Shown here piece by piece: positions 6,559 through 14,139 of a stretch of DNA of 14,139 nucleotides (the stretch's first letter is position 1; each line of letters starts with the position of its first letter). Below the pieces are notes generated by a model, which had not been told where the DNA came from, searched no databases, and saw only the letters and a list, made by a program, of their open reading frames with translations. The DNA comes from JAAFHB01 sp038240855 (lineage in GTDB: Bacteria; Bacteroidota; Bacteroidia; Bacteroidales; Prolixibacteraceae). The stretch spans positions 1-14,139 of the forward strand of contig JBBRGI010000066.1 of NCBI GenBank assembly GCA_038240855.1. The letters run 5' to 3'. The position numbers and the translations under genes were made by a program.

Positions 6559-9500
6559 TAAACACAGCTATTAAAAAAGTGATCGTCCTCGGTTCGGGGG
6601 CGCTGAAAATCGGAGAAGCAGGAGAGTTCGATTACTCGGGTTCACAGGCATTAAAAGCATTGAAAGAAGAAGGTGTCTATACCATTCTGATTAACCCGAA
6701 TATAGCAACCATTCAAACTTCGGAAGAGATTGCCGATAAGATTTACTTTCTCCCGGTAACTGCCTATTTTGTGGAAAAGGTGATTGAGAAAGAAAACCCC
6801 GATGGAATTTTACTCGCTTTTGGGGGACAGACCGCGCTTAATTGCGGTGTTGACCTTTTCAGACAAGGAATTCTCGATAAATACAACATTAAGGTAGTTG
6901 GCACTCCCGTTCAGTCAATTATCAACACCGAAGACCGTCAGATATTTTCTGAAATACTGCACGAAATCGACGTTCTTACGCCCCGGAGTGTTGCCTGCGA
7001 TTCGATCGAAAAGGCCCGTGAAGCAGCCAAAAAACTGGGTTTCCCTTTGATTATCCGGGCAGCATATACCCTTGGCGGTTTAGGATCGGGATTCTGCGCA
7101 AACGAAGAGGAATTGAATAAACTGGCAGAGAATGCGTTCAGTTATTCGCCCCAAATCCTTGTCGAAGAATCGATTAAAGGATGGAAAGAAGTTGAATATG
7201 AAGTGGTTCGAGATATCTATGATAACTGTATCACGGTTTGTAATATGGAAAATTTCGACCCGCTTGGAATACACACCGGGGAGTCGATTGTTGTAGCTCC
7301 CTCCCAAACTTTGTCAAACGACGAATACCATAAACTTCGGGCTCTCTCGATTAAAATTATCCGTAAAATAGGGGTAGTAGGGGAGTGTAATGTACAGTTT
7401 GCACTCGATCCCAATTCAGAAGATTACCGTGTCATCGAAGTGAATGCCCGGCTCTCGAGATCTTCAGCGCTGGCTTCGAAAGCTACCGGTTATCCGCTGG
7501 CCTTTGTTGCCGCCAAACTTGGTCTTGGATACGGACTTCATGAGCTTAAAAATTCGGTCACGAAAGTAACAACGGCCTGTTTCGAACCGGCCCTCGATTA
7601 TGTGGTGGTTAAAATACCACGATGGGACCTTAATAAATTTGTAGGGGTTTCGAAAACGCTGGGATCAAGCATGAAATCGGTCGGTGAGATCATGGCTATC
7701 GGACGCTCGTTCGAGGAAGCGATTCAGAAAGGAATCAGGATGGTTGGTGTCGGGATGCACGGCTTCGTGGGAAACCGCGGCGAAATGGAAATTGTCGATA
7801 TTGACGCAGAGTTGGAATATCCGACCGATCGCCGGATTTTTGCAATTGCAGAAGCCATGCATAAAGGATACCCGGTCGATAAAATCTGGGAAATAACCCG
7901 GATAGACAAATGGTTTCTTCATAAATTGCATAATATTTTTGTGCTTCGGAACACCCTGACAGGTTACGATGCAATCGAAGAAGTACCCGTTGAATTATTG
8001 CAACTCGCGAAAAAACAGGGATACTCCGATTTTCAGCTTGCAAGGCTGGTACTCAAATGCAAGGATGGATCGATCCACGAAGAAAGTCTGAAAGTCAGGG
8101 AGTACAGGAAAAAATTGGGAATCATTCCGTTTGTCAAACAGATCGATACCCTTGCGGGAGAATATCCGGCACAGACAAACTACCTCTATATGACCTACAA
8201 TGGTGCAGAACATGATGTCAAATTTGAACATGATAACAAATCGGTTATCGTTCTGGGATCGGGTGCTTACCGCATCGGGTCGTCTGTCGAATTTGACTGG
8301 TGCTCGGTCAATGCGGTGAACACAATTCGAAAAGAGGGTTTTCGCTCCATTATGATTAACTACAATCCTGAAACAGTTTCTACCGATTATGACACCTGCG
8401 ACAGGCTTTATTTTGATGAACTAACACTTGAACGGGTTCTTGACATTTGTGACCTTGAACAACCATTAGGAACAGTTCTGTCGATGGGAGGCCAGATTCC
8501 GAATAACCTGGCTATGAAACTTCACAAACAAGGTGTGCCTATTCTTGGTACCACCGCCGAAAAAATTGACAACGCCGAAGACAGAAATAAATTTTCAGCC
8601 ATGCTCGACCGCCTTGAGGTTGATCAGCCGCGCTGGAGTCAGCTTACTACCATCGAAGAGATCAACAAATTTGTTGATGAAGTCGGATTTCCGGTGTTGA
8701 TAAGGCCATCGTATGTGCTTTCGGGTGCTGCGATGAATGTCGTTTCGAATAAAGATCAGTTGCATCATTTTCTGACCCTTGCTGCCCATGTTTCGAAAGA
8801 ACACCCGGTAGTAGTTTCTGAATTCATCGAAGATGCCAAAGAAATAGAAGTCGATGCCGTGGCAAAAAACGGGGAGATCGTAGCTTATGCAATTTCAGAA
8901 CATGTCGAATTTGCCGGAGTGCACTCAGGAGACGCAACAATTGTATTCCCACCACAGAAACTCTATATCGAGACGATAAGGAGGATTAAAAAAATATCAC
9001 GGAAAATTGCCATGGCACTTGAAATTACAGGGCCTTTCAATGTTCAGTATCTTGCGAAGGACAACGATATAAAAGTGATTGAATGTAATCTGAGGGCTTC
9101 GCGTTCATTCCCGTTTGTGTCGAAGGTTTTGAAGACGAATCTGATCGAGATCGCAACCAAAGCTATGCTGGATGTTCCCTTTCAAAAGCCTGACAGTTCG
9201 TTGTTCGAACTTGATTATGTTGGGGTTAAGGCGCCGCAGTTTTCTTTCCATCGTCTGTTGAATGCCGATCCGGTTTCGGGTGTCGATATGGCTTCCACGG
9301 GTGAGGTTGCCTGCATTGGTGAAAATTTTTACGAAGCCTTACTTAAATCGATGTTATCAGTTGGATATCGTATTCCCAAAAAAAATATCCTGATTTCTTC
9401 AGGACCGACACGTGGTAAGATTGAATTACTCGAAAGCGCGCGAATGCTCAAGGAACGTGGTTTTACGATATTTGCAACAGGGGGTACCCACGATTTTTTC

Positions 9501-9785
9501 CAGGTAAATGGGATTGAAACCGAGAAGGTATTTTGGCCGGATGAAATTGACAAGAGTCCCAACACGCTTGATCTGATTAAAAACAGGAAAATAGAGATGG
9601 TGATCAATATTCCTAAAGATCATACTACACGCGAAATATCAAACGGTTACCGAATTCGCAGGAACGCGATCGATTTTAATATTCCGTTGATAACCAATGC
9701 ACGGGTGGCCAGTGCATTTATTTATGCCATATGCAAACTCGATCTGGATAATATTTCGATCAAGGCATGGAATGAATATAAGTAA
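6555..9785 (+). CDS. carB: Carbamoyl-phosphate synthase, large subunit
   Basis: CarB makes carbamoyl phosphate from bicarbonate, ammonia and two ATP, feeding arginine and pyrimidine synthesis. Its 1076 residues match the E. coli protein (1073). Two homologous synthetase halves are seen: the first begins VIVLGSGALKIGEAGEFDYSG (residues 9-29), the second KSVIVLGSGAYRIGSSVEFDW (from 562). The oligomerisation domain lies between, at about 400-555. The allosteric MGS-like domain runs from about 943 to the end; FATGGTHDF has threonines T975 and T978, close in position to the nucleotide-phosphate-binding pair of the E. coli enzyme, so nucleotide control is likely retained. 'GEAGEFDYSGSQA' and 'YRIGSSVEFDW' resemble the eukaryotic CAD/CPS1 wording more than the usual proteobacterial one. 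Transcription ends at the hairpin beginning 27 bases after the stop. Confidence 0.97.
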   Translation: MINTAIKKVIVLGSGALKIGEAGEFDYSGSQALKALKEEGVYTILINPNIATIQTSEEIADKIYFLPVTAYFVEKVIEKENPDGILLAFGGQTALNCGVDLFRQGILDKYNIKVVGTPVQSIINTEDRQIFSEILHEIDVLTPRSVACDSIEKAREAAKKLGFPLIIRAAYTLGGLGSGFCANEEELNKLAENAFSYSPQILVEESIKGWKEVEYEVVRDIYDNCITVCNMENFDPLGIHTGESIVVAPSQTLSNDEYHKLRALSIKIIRKIGVVGECNVQFALDPNSEDYRVIEVNARLSRSSALASKATGYPLAFVAAKLGLGYGLHELKNSVTKVTTACFEPALDYVVVKIPRWDLNKFVGVSKTLGSSMKSVGEIMAIGRSFEEAIQKGIRMVGVGMHGFVGNRGEMEIVDIDAELEYPTDRRIFAIAEAMHKGYPVDKIWEITRIDKWFLHKLHNIFVLRNTLTGYDAIEEVPVELLQLAKKQGYSDFQLARLVLKCKDGSIHEESLKVREYRKKLGIIPFVKQIDTLAGEYPAQTNYLYMTYNGAEHDVKFEHDNKSVIVLGSGAYRIGSSVEFDWCSVNAVNTIRKEGFRSIMINYNPETVSTDYDTCDRLYFDELTLERVLDICDLEQPLGTVLSMGGQIPNNLAMKLHKQGVPILGTTAEKIDNAEDRNKFSAMLDRLEVDQPRWSQLTTIEEINKFVDEVGFPVLIRPSYVLSGAAMNVVSNKDQLHHFLTLAAHVSKEHPVVVSEFIEDAKEIEVDAVAKNGEIVAYAISEHVEFAGVHSGDATIVFPPQKLYIETIRRIKKISRKIAMALEITGPFNVQYLAKDNDIKVIECNLRASRSFPFVSKVLKTNLIEIATKAMLDVPFQKPDSSLFELDYVGVKAPQFSFHRLLNADPVSGVDMASTGEVACIGENFYEALLKSMLSVGYRIPKKNILISSGPTRGKIELLESARMLKERGFTIFATGGTHDFFQVNGIETEKVFWPDEIDKSPNTLDLIKNRKIEMVINIPKDHTTREISNGYRIRRNAIDFNIPLITNARVASAFIYAICKLDLDNISIKAWNEYK

Positions 9786-9811
9786 AAAGCCAGGTTAATG
9801 GATAAGAATTG

Positions 9812-9844
9812 AAAAAGAGGATGTCGCACTGACATCCTCTTTTT
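9812..9844. terminator. Bidirectional intrinsic terminator between carB and gdhA
   Basis: Bases 9812-9825 (AAAAAGAGGATGTC) pair perfectly with 9831-9844 around a 5-base loop, a 14-bp stem. It reads into a T run on both strands, so it can end carAB transcripts from the left and gdhA transcripts from the right. It lies 27 bases beyond the carB stop and 21 bases beyond the gdhA stop. Confidence 0.92.
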
Positions 9845-9864
9845 TATTTTGAGAGTTTTTTTCA

Positions 9865-11220
9865 CTAAACCAATCCCTGCTCACGCATGGCACACGCAAC
9901 TTTGAGGAATCCACCGATGTTTGCACCTTTCACATAATTAACGTAACCATCTGGTTCAGTTCCATTTTGAATACAGGTCTGATGAATGTTGATCATGATT
10001 TCCTGCAATTTGGCATCCACCTTTTCGGGTGTCCATTTTGTGCGCATGGAATTCTGCGACATTTCGAGTCCGGAGGTGGCAACACCACCGGCATTTGCCG
10101 CTTTCCCCGGACCATAAAGGATCTTGTTCTGAATGAAAACATCAACTGCCTTTGGTGTTGATGGCATATTGGCTCCTTCTGCAACGCAAATGCAGCCATT
10201 GGCAATCAAGTCCTTTGCATCATGTTCGTGAAGTTCGTTTTGCGTGGCGCAGGGTAATGCGATTTCACATTTGATACCCCATGGACGCTCGTTTTCGAAG
10301 TATTTGGCACCTGGATATTCATCCACATACTCTTTAATACGTCCACGCAGCACATTCTTGAGTTCCATTACGAAAGCCAGTTTCTCCGGTGTAATTCCTT
10401 CGGCGTCGTAAATAAAACCGTTAGAATCGGACATCGTTACTACTTTGCCACCCAATTGAGTCACTTTCTCGACTGCATACTGGGCTACATTACCGGAACC
10501 TGATATAACCACGGTTTTTCCTTTAATCGAATCACCCCTTGTTTTGAGCATTTCCTGGGCGAAATAGGTCGTTCCATATCCTGTTGCTTCAGGACGCATC
10601 GAACTTCCGCCCCAGTTTCCCCCTTTGCCGGTTAGTGTTCCGGTAAACTCGTTCCGAAGTCTTTTGTACTGTCCGTACATGAACCCGATTTCGCGGCCGC
10701 CCACACCGATATCTCCTGCAGGAACATCTGTGTCCGGACCTATATGTCGTTGAAGTTCTGTCATAAACGATTGACAGAAACGCATTACTTCATTATCTGA
10801 TTTCCCTTTTGCACTGAAGTCAGAACCTCCTTTACCTCCACCCATTGGTAAGGTGGTCAGACTGTTTTTAAGCGCCTGTTCAAACGCGAGGAACTTGAGG
10901 ATACTGAGATTTACCGAAGAATGGAAACGTAATCCTCCTTTATACGGACCAATTGCGCTGTTCATTTGTACACGATACCCTTTGTTGATCTCAATTTCAC
11001 CCCTGTCATTCAGCCAGGGAACCCTGAAAAGAATAACTCTCTCGGGTTCAGCCATTCTTTCAAGAATTTTTAATTTTACATAGGCCGGATTCTTCAATAG
11101 AAATGGTGCAAGACTTTCGACAACTTCACGCACAGCCTGATGAAACTCTTTTTCGTGTGGATTTTTGGCAATCAGATTTGCCATAAAATTTTCAATGAAT
11201 AATTCTACTTCGTTACTCAT
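9865..11220 (-). CDS. gdhA: NADP-type glutamate dehydrogenase, hexameric
   Basis: GdhA interconverts 2-oxoglutarate plus ammonium and glutamate, the main ammonium-assimilating step in many Bacteroidota. Its 451 residues match the hexameric bacterial NADP class (about 445-450). The substrate-binding domain shows GPYKGGLRFH (91-100, K94), PMGGGKGGSDF (125-135, catalytic K130) and PAGDIGVGGREIG (167-179, D169-D170 region). The Rossmann domain has VISGSGNVAQYA (238-249), followed by MSDSNG (263-268) at the end of the second strand, the arrangement seen in NADP-preferring enzymes. The N-terminal helix segment (1-55) is complete. The gene is convergent with carB and shares its terminator. Glutamate made here is the precursor of the arginine pathway encoded at the left of the window. 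Confidence 0.96.
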   Translation of the reverse strand: MSNEVELFIENFMANLIAKNPHEKEFHQAVREVVESLAPFLLKNPAYVKLKILERMAEPERVILFRVPWLNDRGEIEINKGYRVQMNSAIGPYKGGLRFHSSVNLSILKFLAFEQALKNSLTTLPMGGGKGGSDFSAKGKSDNEVMRFCQSFMTELQRHIGPDTDVPAGDIGVGGREIGFMYGQYKRLRNEFTGTLTGKGGNWGGSSMRPEATGYGTTYFAQEMLKTRGDSIKGKTVVISGSGNVAQYAVEKVTQLGGKVVTMSDSNGFIYDAEGITPEKLAFVMELKNVLRGRIKEYVDEYPGAKYFENERPWGIKCEIALPCATQNELHEHDAKDLIANGCICVAEGANMPSTPKAVDVFIQNKILYGPGKAANAGGVATSGLEMSQNSMRTKWTPEKVDAKLQEIMINIHQTCIQNGTEPDGYVNYVKGANIGGFLKVACAMREQGLV

Positions 11221-11480
11221 AATTTAATATATTATTGAGGTTTTAATTTTTTACAATTTTACACAAAATTCTCTCATTTTAGTATTAATTATAACTTTTT
11301 CTTGACGTTTTATTATAAATTTATTTTTAAATGACATTTTGTATATCATTTTGATATATAAATTTTCAATAGTTATTAAACAGATTTAGTTTATTATCCT
11401 TTTGATAGGCTTTGATCGTTTTTGGTGTCTATTTGATATTATTCGAATAGCCCGGAAATGTATTTCATAAGAATAGATAC
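11221..11480. other. A/T-rich 260-bp gap upstream of gdhA
   Basis: This gap must hold the gdhA promoter and the end of the ABC-F transcript. No terminator hairpin is seen after the ABC-F stop. The best -7 match on the gdhA strand is GAATTTTG (11271-11264, one mismatch to TAnnTTTG), without a convincing -33 element. TTGTGTAAAATTG (11266-11254) differs by one base from a sequence upstream of argR. A palindrome, TATATCA-TTT-TGATATA (11342-11358), lies about 120 bp upstream of gdhA and could be an operator, but it is very A/T-rich. Confidence 0.35.
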
Positions 11481-13127
11481 CTAAAAAGTTTGAGTATTCC
11501 GTTCCAGTTCACGCAAAGTATTCATTTTTTTCTTTTGAAGAAAGCTGTGGATATCGCCAAGATGTTCTTTTACCTGTTTATTCCCGAATTCGAAAACCTT
11601 GGTGACCAAACCTGAAAGAAAATCACGGTCATGTGAAACCAGTATCAACGTTCCGTCGAAATCGAGCAGTGCACTTTTAAGGATATCCTTGGTTTTCATG
11701 TCCAAATGATTCGTAGGTTCATCAAGAATCAAAAGGTTTACAGGCTCGAGAAGAAGTTTAATCATGGCAAGCCTGGTTCTTTCACCTCCGGAGAGCACTT
11801 TTACTTTTTTTGTTAAATTGTCTCCTCCAAACATAAACGCTCCGAGAATATCCCTGATTTTTGTTCGGATATCGCCTTTGGCCACATCATCTATGGTCTG
11901 GAAGACAGTTACTTCTTCATCAAGTAATGAGGCCTGGTTCTGCGCGAAATAGCCAATCATGGTGTTATGTCCCAGGGTAAGGGTACCATCGTATTCGATT
12001 TCACCCATGAGTCCTTTTACCAGCGTTGACTTGCCTTCACCATTCTTTCCGACAAATGCAACCCTTTCGCCCCGTTGGATGGTGAGTGAAGCATTTGCGA
12101 ATACAAGGTGATCGTTATAACTTTTTGACATCCCGTCAAGCACCACAGGATAATTTCCTGATCGGGGAGCGGGGGGAAACTTAAGACGAAGTGCCGAGTT
12201 ATCTTCTTCGTCAATTTCAACTATCGTTAATTTTTCCAGCATTTTAACGCGCGATTGTACCTGGTTTGTTTTAGAATAAGTTCCTTTAAACCGGTCGATA
12301 AAATCCTGGTTGTCAGCAATCATTCTGCGCTGTTCTTCAAACTGTTTTAATTGCTGTTCACGACGTTCCTGTCGCAAAAGCAGGTACTGCGAATAATTTA
12401 CCTTGTAATCGTAGATACGACCCATGGTTACCTCGATGGTACGGGTGGTGATACTGTCAACAAATGCCCGGTCGTGTGAAATGATTATAACCGCTTTGGC
12501 CGAGTTGATCAGAAAATCTTCGAGCCATTGGATCGATTCGATGTCCATATGATTTGTCGGCTCATCAAGCAGAATCAGGTCGGGTTTCCGGAGTAAAATT
12601 TTGGCAAGTTCAATACGCATACGCCATCCGCCGCTGAATTCGTTTGTCGGTCTCGTGAAATCTTCCCTTTTGAATCCTAAACCAATTAATATCTTCTCCA
12701 CCTCAGCATCGTAGTTGATCTCTTCGATGGCATAGAATTTTTCGCTCAGGGTCGAAACCCTGTCGATTAAGTCGTAATAACTATCCGATTCATAATCTGT
12801 ACGTGATGACATCTCGAGATTAAGGGCCTCGATTTGGTGCTCCATTTCTTTAATGGCTGCAAAAGCCTGGGCAGCTTCTTCAAAAACAGTTCGGTTATCT
12901 TCGGTCATTAAATGCTGCGGCAGGTAGGCGATAACGGCATCCTTGGGAGCTGATATTTTTCCTGTCGGGGTGGTTCGTTTTCCTGCAATAATTTTAAGTA
13001 ATGTTGATTTCCCTGCACCATTTTTTCCCATAAGGGCAATGCGGTCTTTATCATTGATTACGAATGAGATATCTTTAAATAACGTGGTTCCACCAAACTC
13101 TACGGTAAGTCCGTCAACTGAGATCAT
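11481..13127 (-). CDS. ABC-F family ATPase (ribosome-associated type)
   Basis: ABC-F proteins have two ABC ATPase domains and no membrane segments; characterised members bind the ribosomal E site and help stalled translation or give antibiotic protection. Here 548 residues hold two complete cassettes. Domain 1 has Walker A GKNGAGKST (34-42), signature FSGGW (164-168), Walker B LILLDEP (184-190) and H-loop H218. Domain 2 has GKNGEGKST (360-368), LSGGERTR (445-452), LLILDEP (465-471) and H499. The charged, helical linker (about 240-310, rich in R, Q, E and K) corresponds to the P-site tRNA interaction motif. Length and architecture suit the housekeeping YbiT/Uup-like groups found across Bacteroidota. 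There is no long C-terminal coiled coil as in full Uup, and I see no resistance-specific feature. A good promoter lies directly upstream. Confidence 0.92.
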   Translation of the reverse strand: MISVDGLTVEFGGTTLFKDISFVINDKDRIALMGKNGAGKSTLLKIIAGKRTTPTGKISAPKDAVIAYLPQHLMTEDNRTVFEEAAQAFAAIKEMEHQIEALNLEMSSRTDYESDSYYDLIDRVSTLSEKFYAIEEINYDAEVEKILIGLGFKREDFTRPTNEFSGGWRMRIELAKILLRKPDLILLDEPTNHMDIESIQWLEDFLINSAKAVIIISHDRAFVDSITTRTIEVTMGRIYDYKVNYSQYLLLRQERREQQLKQFEEQRRMIADNQDFIDRFKGTYSKTNQVQSRVKMLEKLTIVEIDEEDNSALRLKFPPAPRSGNYPVVLDGMSKSYNDHLVFANASLTIQRGERVAFVGKNGEGKSTLVKGLMGEIEYDGTLTLGHNTMIGYFAQNQASLLDEEVTVFQTIDDVAKGDIRTKIRDILGAFMFGGDNLTKKVKVLSGGERTRLAMIKLLLEPVNLLILDEPTNHLDMKTKDILKSALLDFDGTLILVSHDRDFLSGLVTKVFEFGNKQVKEHLGDIHSFLQKKKMNTLRELERNTQTF

Positions 13128-13147
13128 ATCTGATTTTTAATAAACTG

Positions 13148-13180
13148 CAAATATACCACTTTACACAAAACCAATTCAAA
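13148..13180 (-). promoter_or_regulatory. Promoter for the ABC-F gene, Bacteroidota type
   Basis: On the minus strand, TTTG (13180-13177) is followed after 21 bp by TATATTTG (13155-13148), an exact TAnnTTTG -7 element. Transcription would begin near 13142, giving a leader of about 15 nt before the ATG at 13127. The 161-bp gap to the divergent lipoprotein gene also contains TTACTTTG (13237-13244), a one-mismatch -7 candidate for that gene, with no clear -33 partner. Confidence 0.6.
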
Positions 13181-13288
13181 CGAAAAATATGCACTGTCTT
13201 TTTTGTGCGATACGGCTAATAAGTTCGCGTTATTTATTACTTTGTGATCGTAATTTATTATGAATTGACTAATTATTAAAACCTTTAT

Positions 13289-14017
13289 ATGAGTCGTTTA
13301 ACACCCGGTGGTTCATTCCGCATAATGATTTTTGGCTTTTTTATGGCCGGTCTTCTTGTTTCGTGCAATGTGACCCGGAAATACGCAAAGGAAGCTTCCG
13401 AAAAATGGGAGAAGGAAATTGTCAAATTTGAACAGTTGGACAAAGCTGAAAAATATCCTGAGGATGCGATTCTATTTACAGGCAGTTCAAGTATCCGGAT
13501 GTGGTCAACAATAAAAGATGATGTTGCACCATATCCCGTTATTCAACGCGGCTTTGGTGGTTCAAAATTTTCTGATCTGGCTTTTTATATTAAAAGAATC
13601 GTTTATCCTCATCAGTTTCGTGCACTTGTAATTTTCGAAGCCAATGATATCACCGGATCTGCAACAGATAAATCGCCAGAGGAAGTTGTGAAGTTGTTCC
13701 GCAATTTGGTCTGGCAGGTAAGAGACAAATATCATGATCAACCGATTTTCGTGATCGAAATTACGCCTGTACAAAGCCGGTGGGCTGTGTGGCCCCAGGT
13801 TTCAAAGTTGAATCAATTGTTAAAACAGGCTTGCGATAAAATGGAGAATACCTATTTTATTGAAACGGCACCGGCTTACCTGAATAAGGAAGGCAAACCA
13901 AGGAATGAGCTGTTTATCAAGGATATGCTCCATCAAAACCGGGAGGGATATGTTCTGTGGGGTGAACTGATCAGGAAAAAACTGGATGAGGTTTTGCTGG
14001 AATCAACCAAACAATAA
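13289..14017 (+). CDS. SGNH/GDSL-type hydrolase lipoprotein
   Basis: The N-terminus carries positive charges (R3, R11), a hydrophobic stretch (12-24) and a lipobox LVSC with C26 as predicted lipidation site, so the mature protein is probably membrane-anchored outside the cytoplasm. The rest is an SGNH hydrolase: block I LFTGSSSIRMW (62-72) with S67 as likely nucleophile, block II RGFGGSKFSD (87-96) with the oxyanion glycine, block III FEANDITG (116-123) with N119, and block V DMLHQNREGY (212-221) with D212 and H215. Block III reads EAND rather than the more common GEND/GxND. Members act on acyl or acetyl esters of lipids, glycans or other compounds; the substrate is not evident. It is divergent from the ABC-F gene, and nothing around it suggests a shared pathway. 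Confidence 0.85.
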   Translation: MSRLTPGGSFRIMIFGFFMAGLLVSCNVTRKYAKEASEKWEKEIVKFEQLDKAEKYPEDAILFTGSSSIRMWSTIKDDVAPYPVIQRGFGGSKFSDLAFYIKRIVYPHQFRALVIFEANDITGSATDKSPEEVVKLFRNLVWQVRDKYHDQPIFVIEITPVQSRWAVWPQVSKLNQLLKQACDKMENTYFIETAPAYLNKEGKPRNELFIKDMLHQNREGYVLWGELIRKKLDEVLLESTKQ

Positions 14018-14105
14018 ATAAATCAAAGCTGAAAAAAAGCTACATTTGCTGCAATAAGTGACCACTCCTCGTAAGAAAGTGGAATTTTAGAAGTAAAAAA
14101 TACTA

Positions 14106-14139
14106 ATGGGATGGATTTTTCTGAAAGGGATACTGTCCA
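14106..14139 (+). CDS. Possible start of a downstream gene (cut by window edge)
   Basis: An ATG at 14106 after an A-rich stretch (14091-14105) opens a frame reading MGWIFLKGILS to the window edge. The hydrophobic start could be a membrane protein, but 11 residues cannot be identified. TACATTTG (14041-14048) matches the TAnnTTTG -7 element exactly, 57 bp upstream, without a visible -33 partner. A second ATG at 14111 in another frame is also open to the edge, so the real start is uncertain. Confidence 0.25.
   Translation, partial: MGWIFLKGILS

Noticed and set aside
7665..8043. Several antisense or out-of-frame frames of 60-100 codons inside carB
   Set aside because: They are by-products of carB codon use and have no start context or domain.
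11342..11358. TATATCA-TTT-TGATATA as a defined operator for gdhA
   Set aside because: The palindrome is made almost wholly of A and T in an A/T-rich gap, has no second copy, and matches no known consensus; it is only mentioned under the gap.
14062..14082. CCACT/AGTGG hairpin as terminator of the SGNH gene
   Set aside because: A 5-bp stem with an 11-base loop and a weak following tail is not enough to support a terminator.

Overview
The window looks like a chromosomal segment from a Bacteroidota bacterium, probably Bacteroidales or Marinilabiliales. Three things point there. The gene order argR / GNAT / argG / argC / argD / proC is familiar from Bacteroides relatives. Start codons follow A-rich stretches rather than Shine-Dalgarno sequences. 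Several upstream regions carry the Bacteroidota housekeeping promoter form (TTTG, 19-21 bp, TAnnTTTG). Nothing suggests phage, insertion sequences, CRISPR or recent transfer; no tRNA or rRNA is seen.

Layout. Positions 1-5169 hold a minus-strand arginine operon, transcribed argR, GNAT acyltransferase, argG, argC, argD, proC (cut by the window edge). The argC-argD gap carries two blocks of 7-bp tandem repeats. Positions 5170-5478 are a divergent control region with ARG-box-like sequences, a good carA promoter, and a strong intrinsic terminator inside the carA leader that overlaps a possible 14-codon leader peptide. Positions 5479-9785 hold carA-carB on the plus strand with an ATGA overlap. A bidirectional terminator separates carB from convergent gdhA (minus, 9865-11220). 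Next come an ABC-F ATPase (minus, 11481-13127), a divergent SGNH-hydrolase lipoprotein (plus, 13289-14017), and perhaps the start of another plus-strand gene at the right edge.

How the genes fit together. GdhA makes glutamate from 2-oxoglutarate and ammonium. A GNAT enzyme probably N-acylates glutamate. ArgC and ArgD carry the acylated intermediate to N-acyl-ornithine. CarAB supplies carbamoyl phosphate for citrulline and pyrimidines, and ArgG joins citrulline to aspartate. ArgR senses arginine and sits divergently to carAB, so both transcription units can be controlled from one region. argB, the transcarbamylase, the deacylase and argH are not in this window. In Bacteroides the pathway uses N-succinyl intermediates; whether this organism does cannot be read from the genes present.

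The most interesting signal is the carA leader. An 18-bp stem followed by eight T lies between the predicted promoter and carA, where no other plus-strand gene exists for it to terminate. This implies transcription attenuation of carAB. Also worth attention are the four-cysteine C-terminal region of the GNAT protein and the heptamer repeats.
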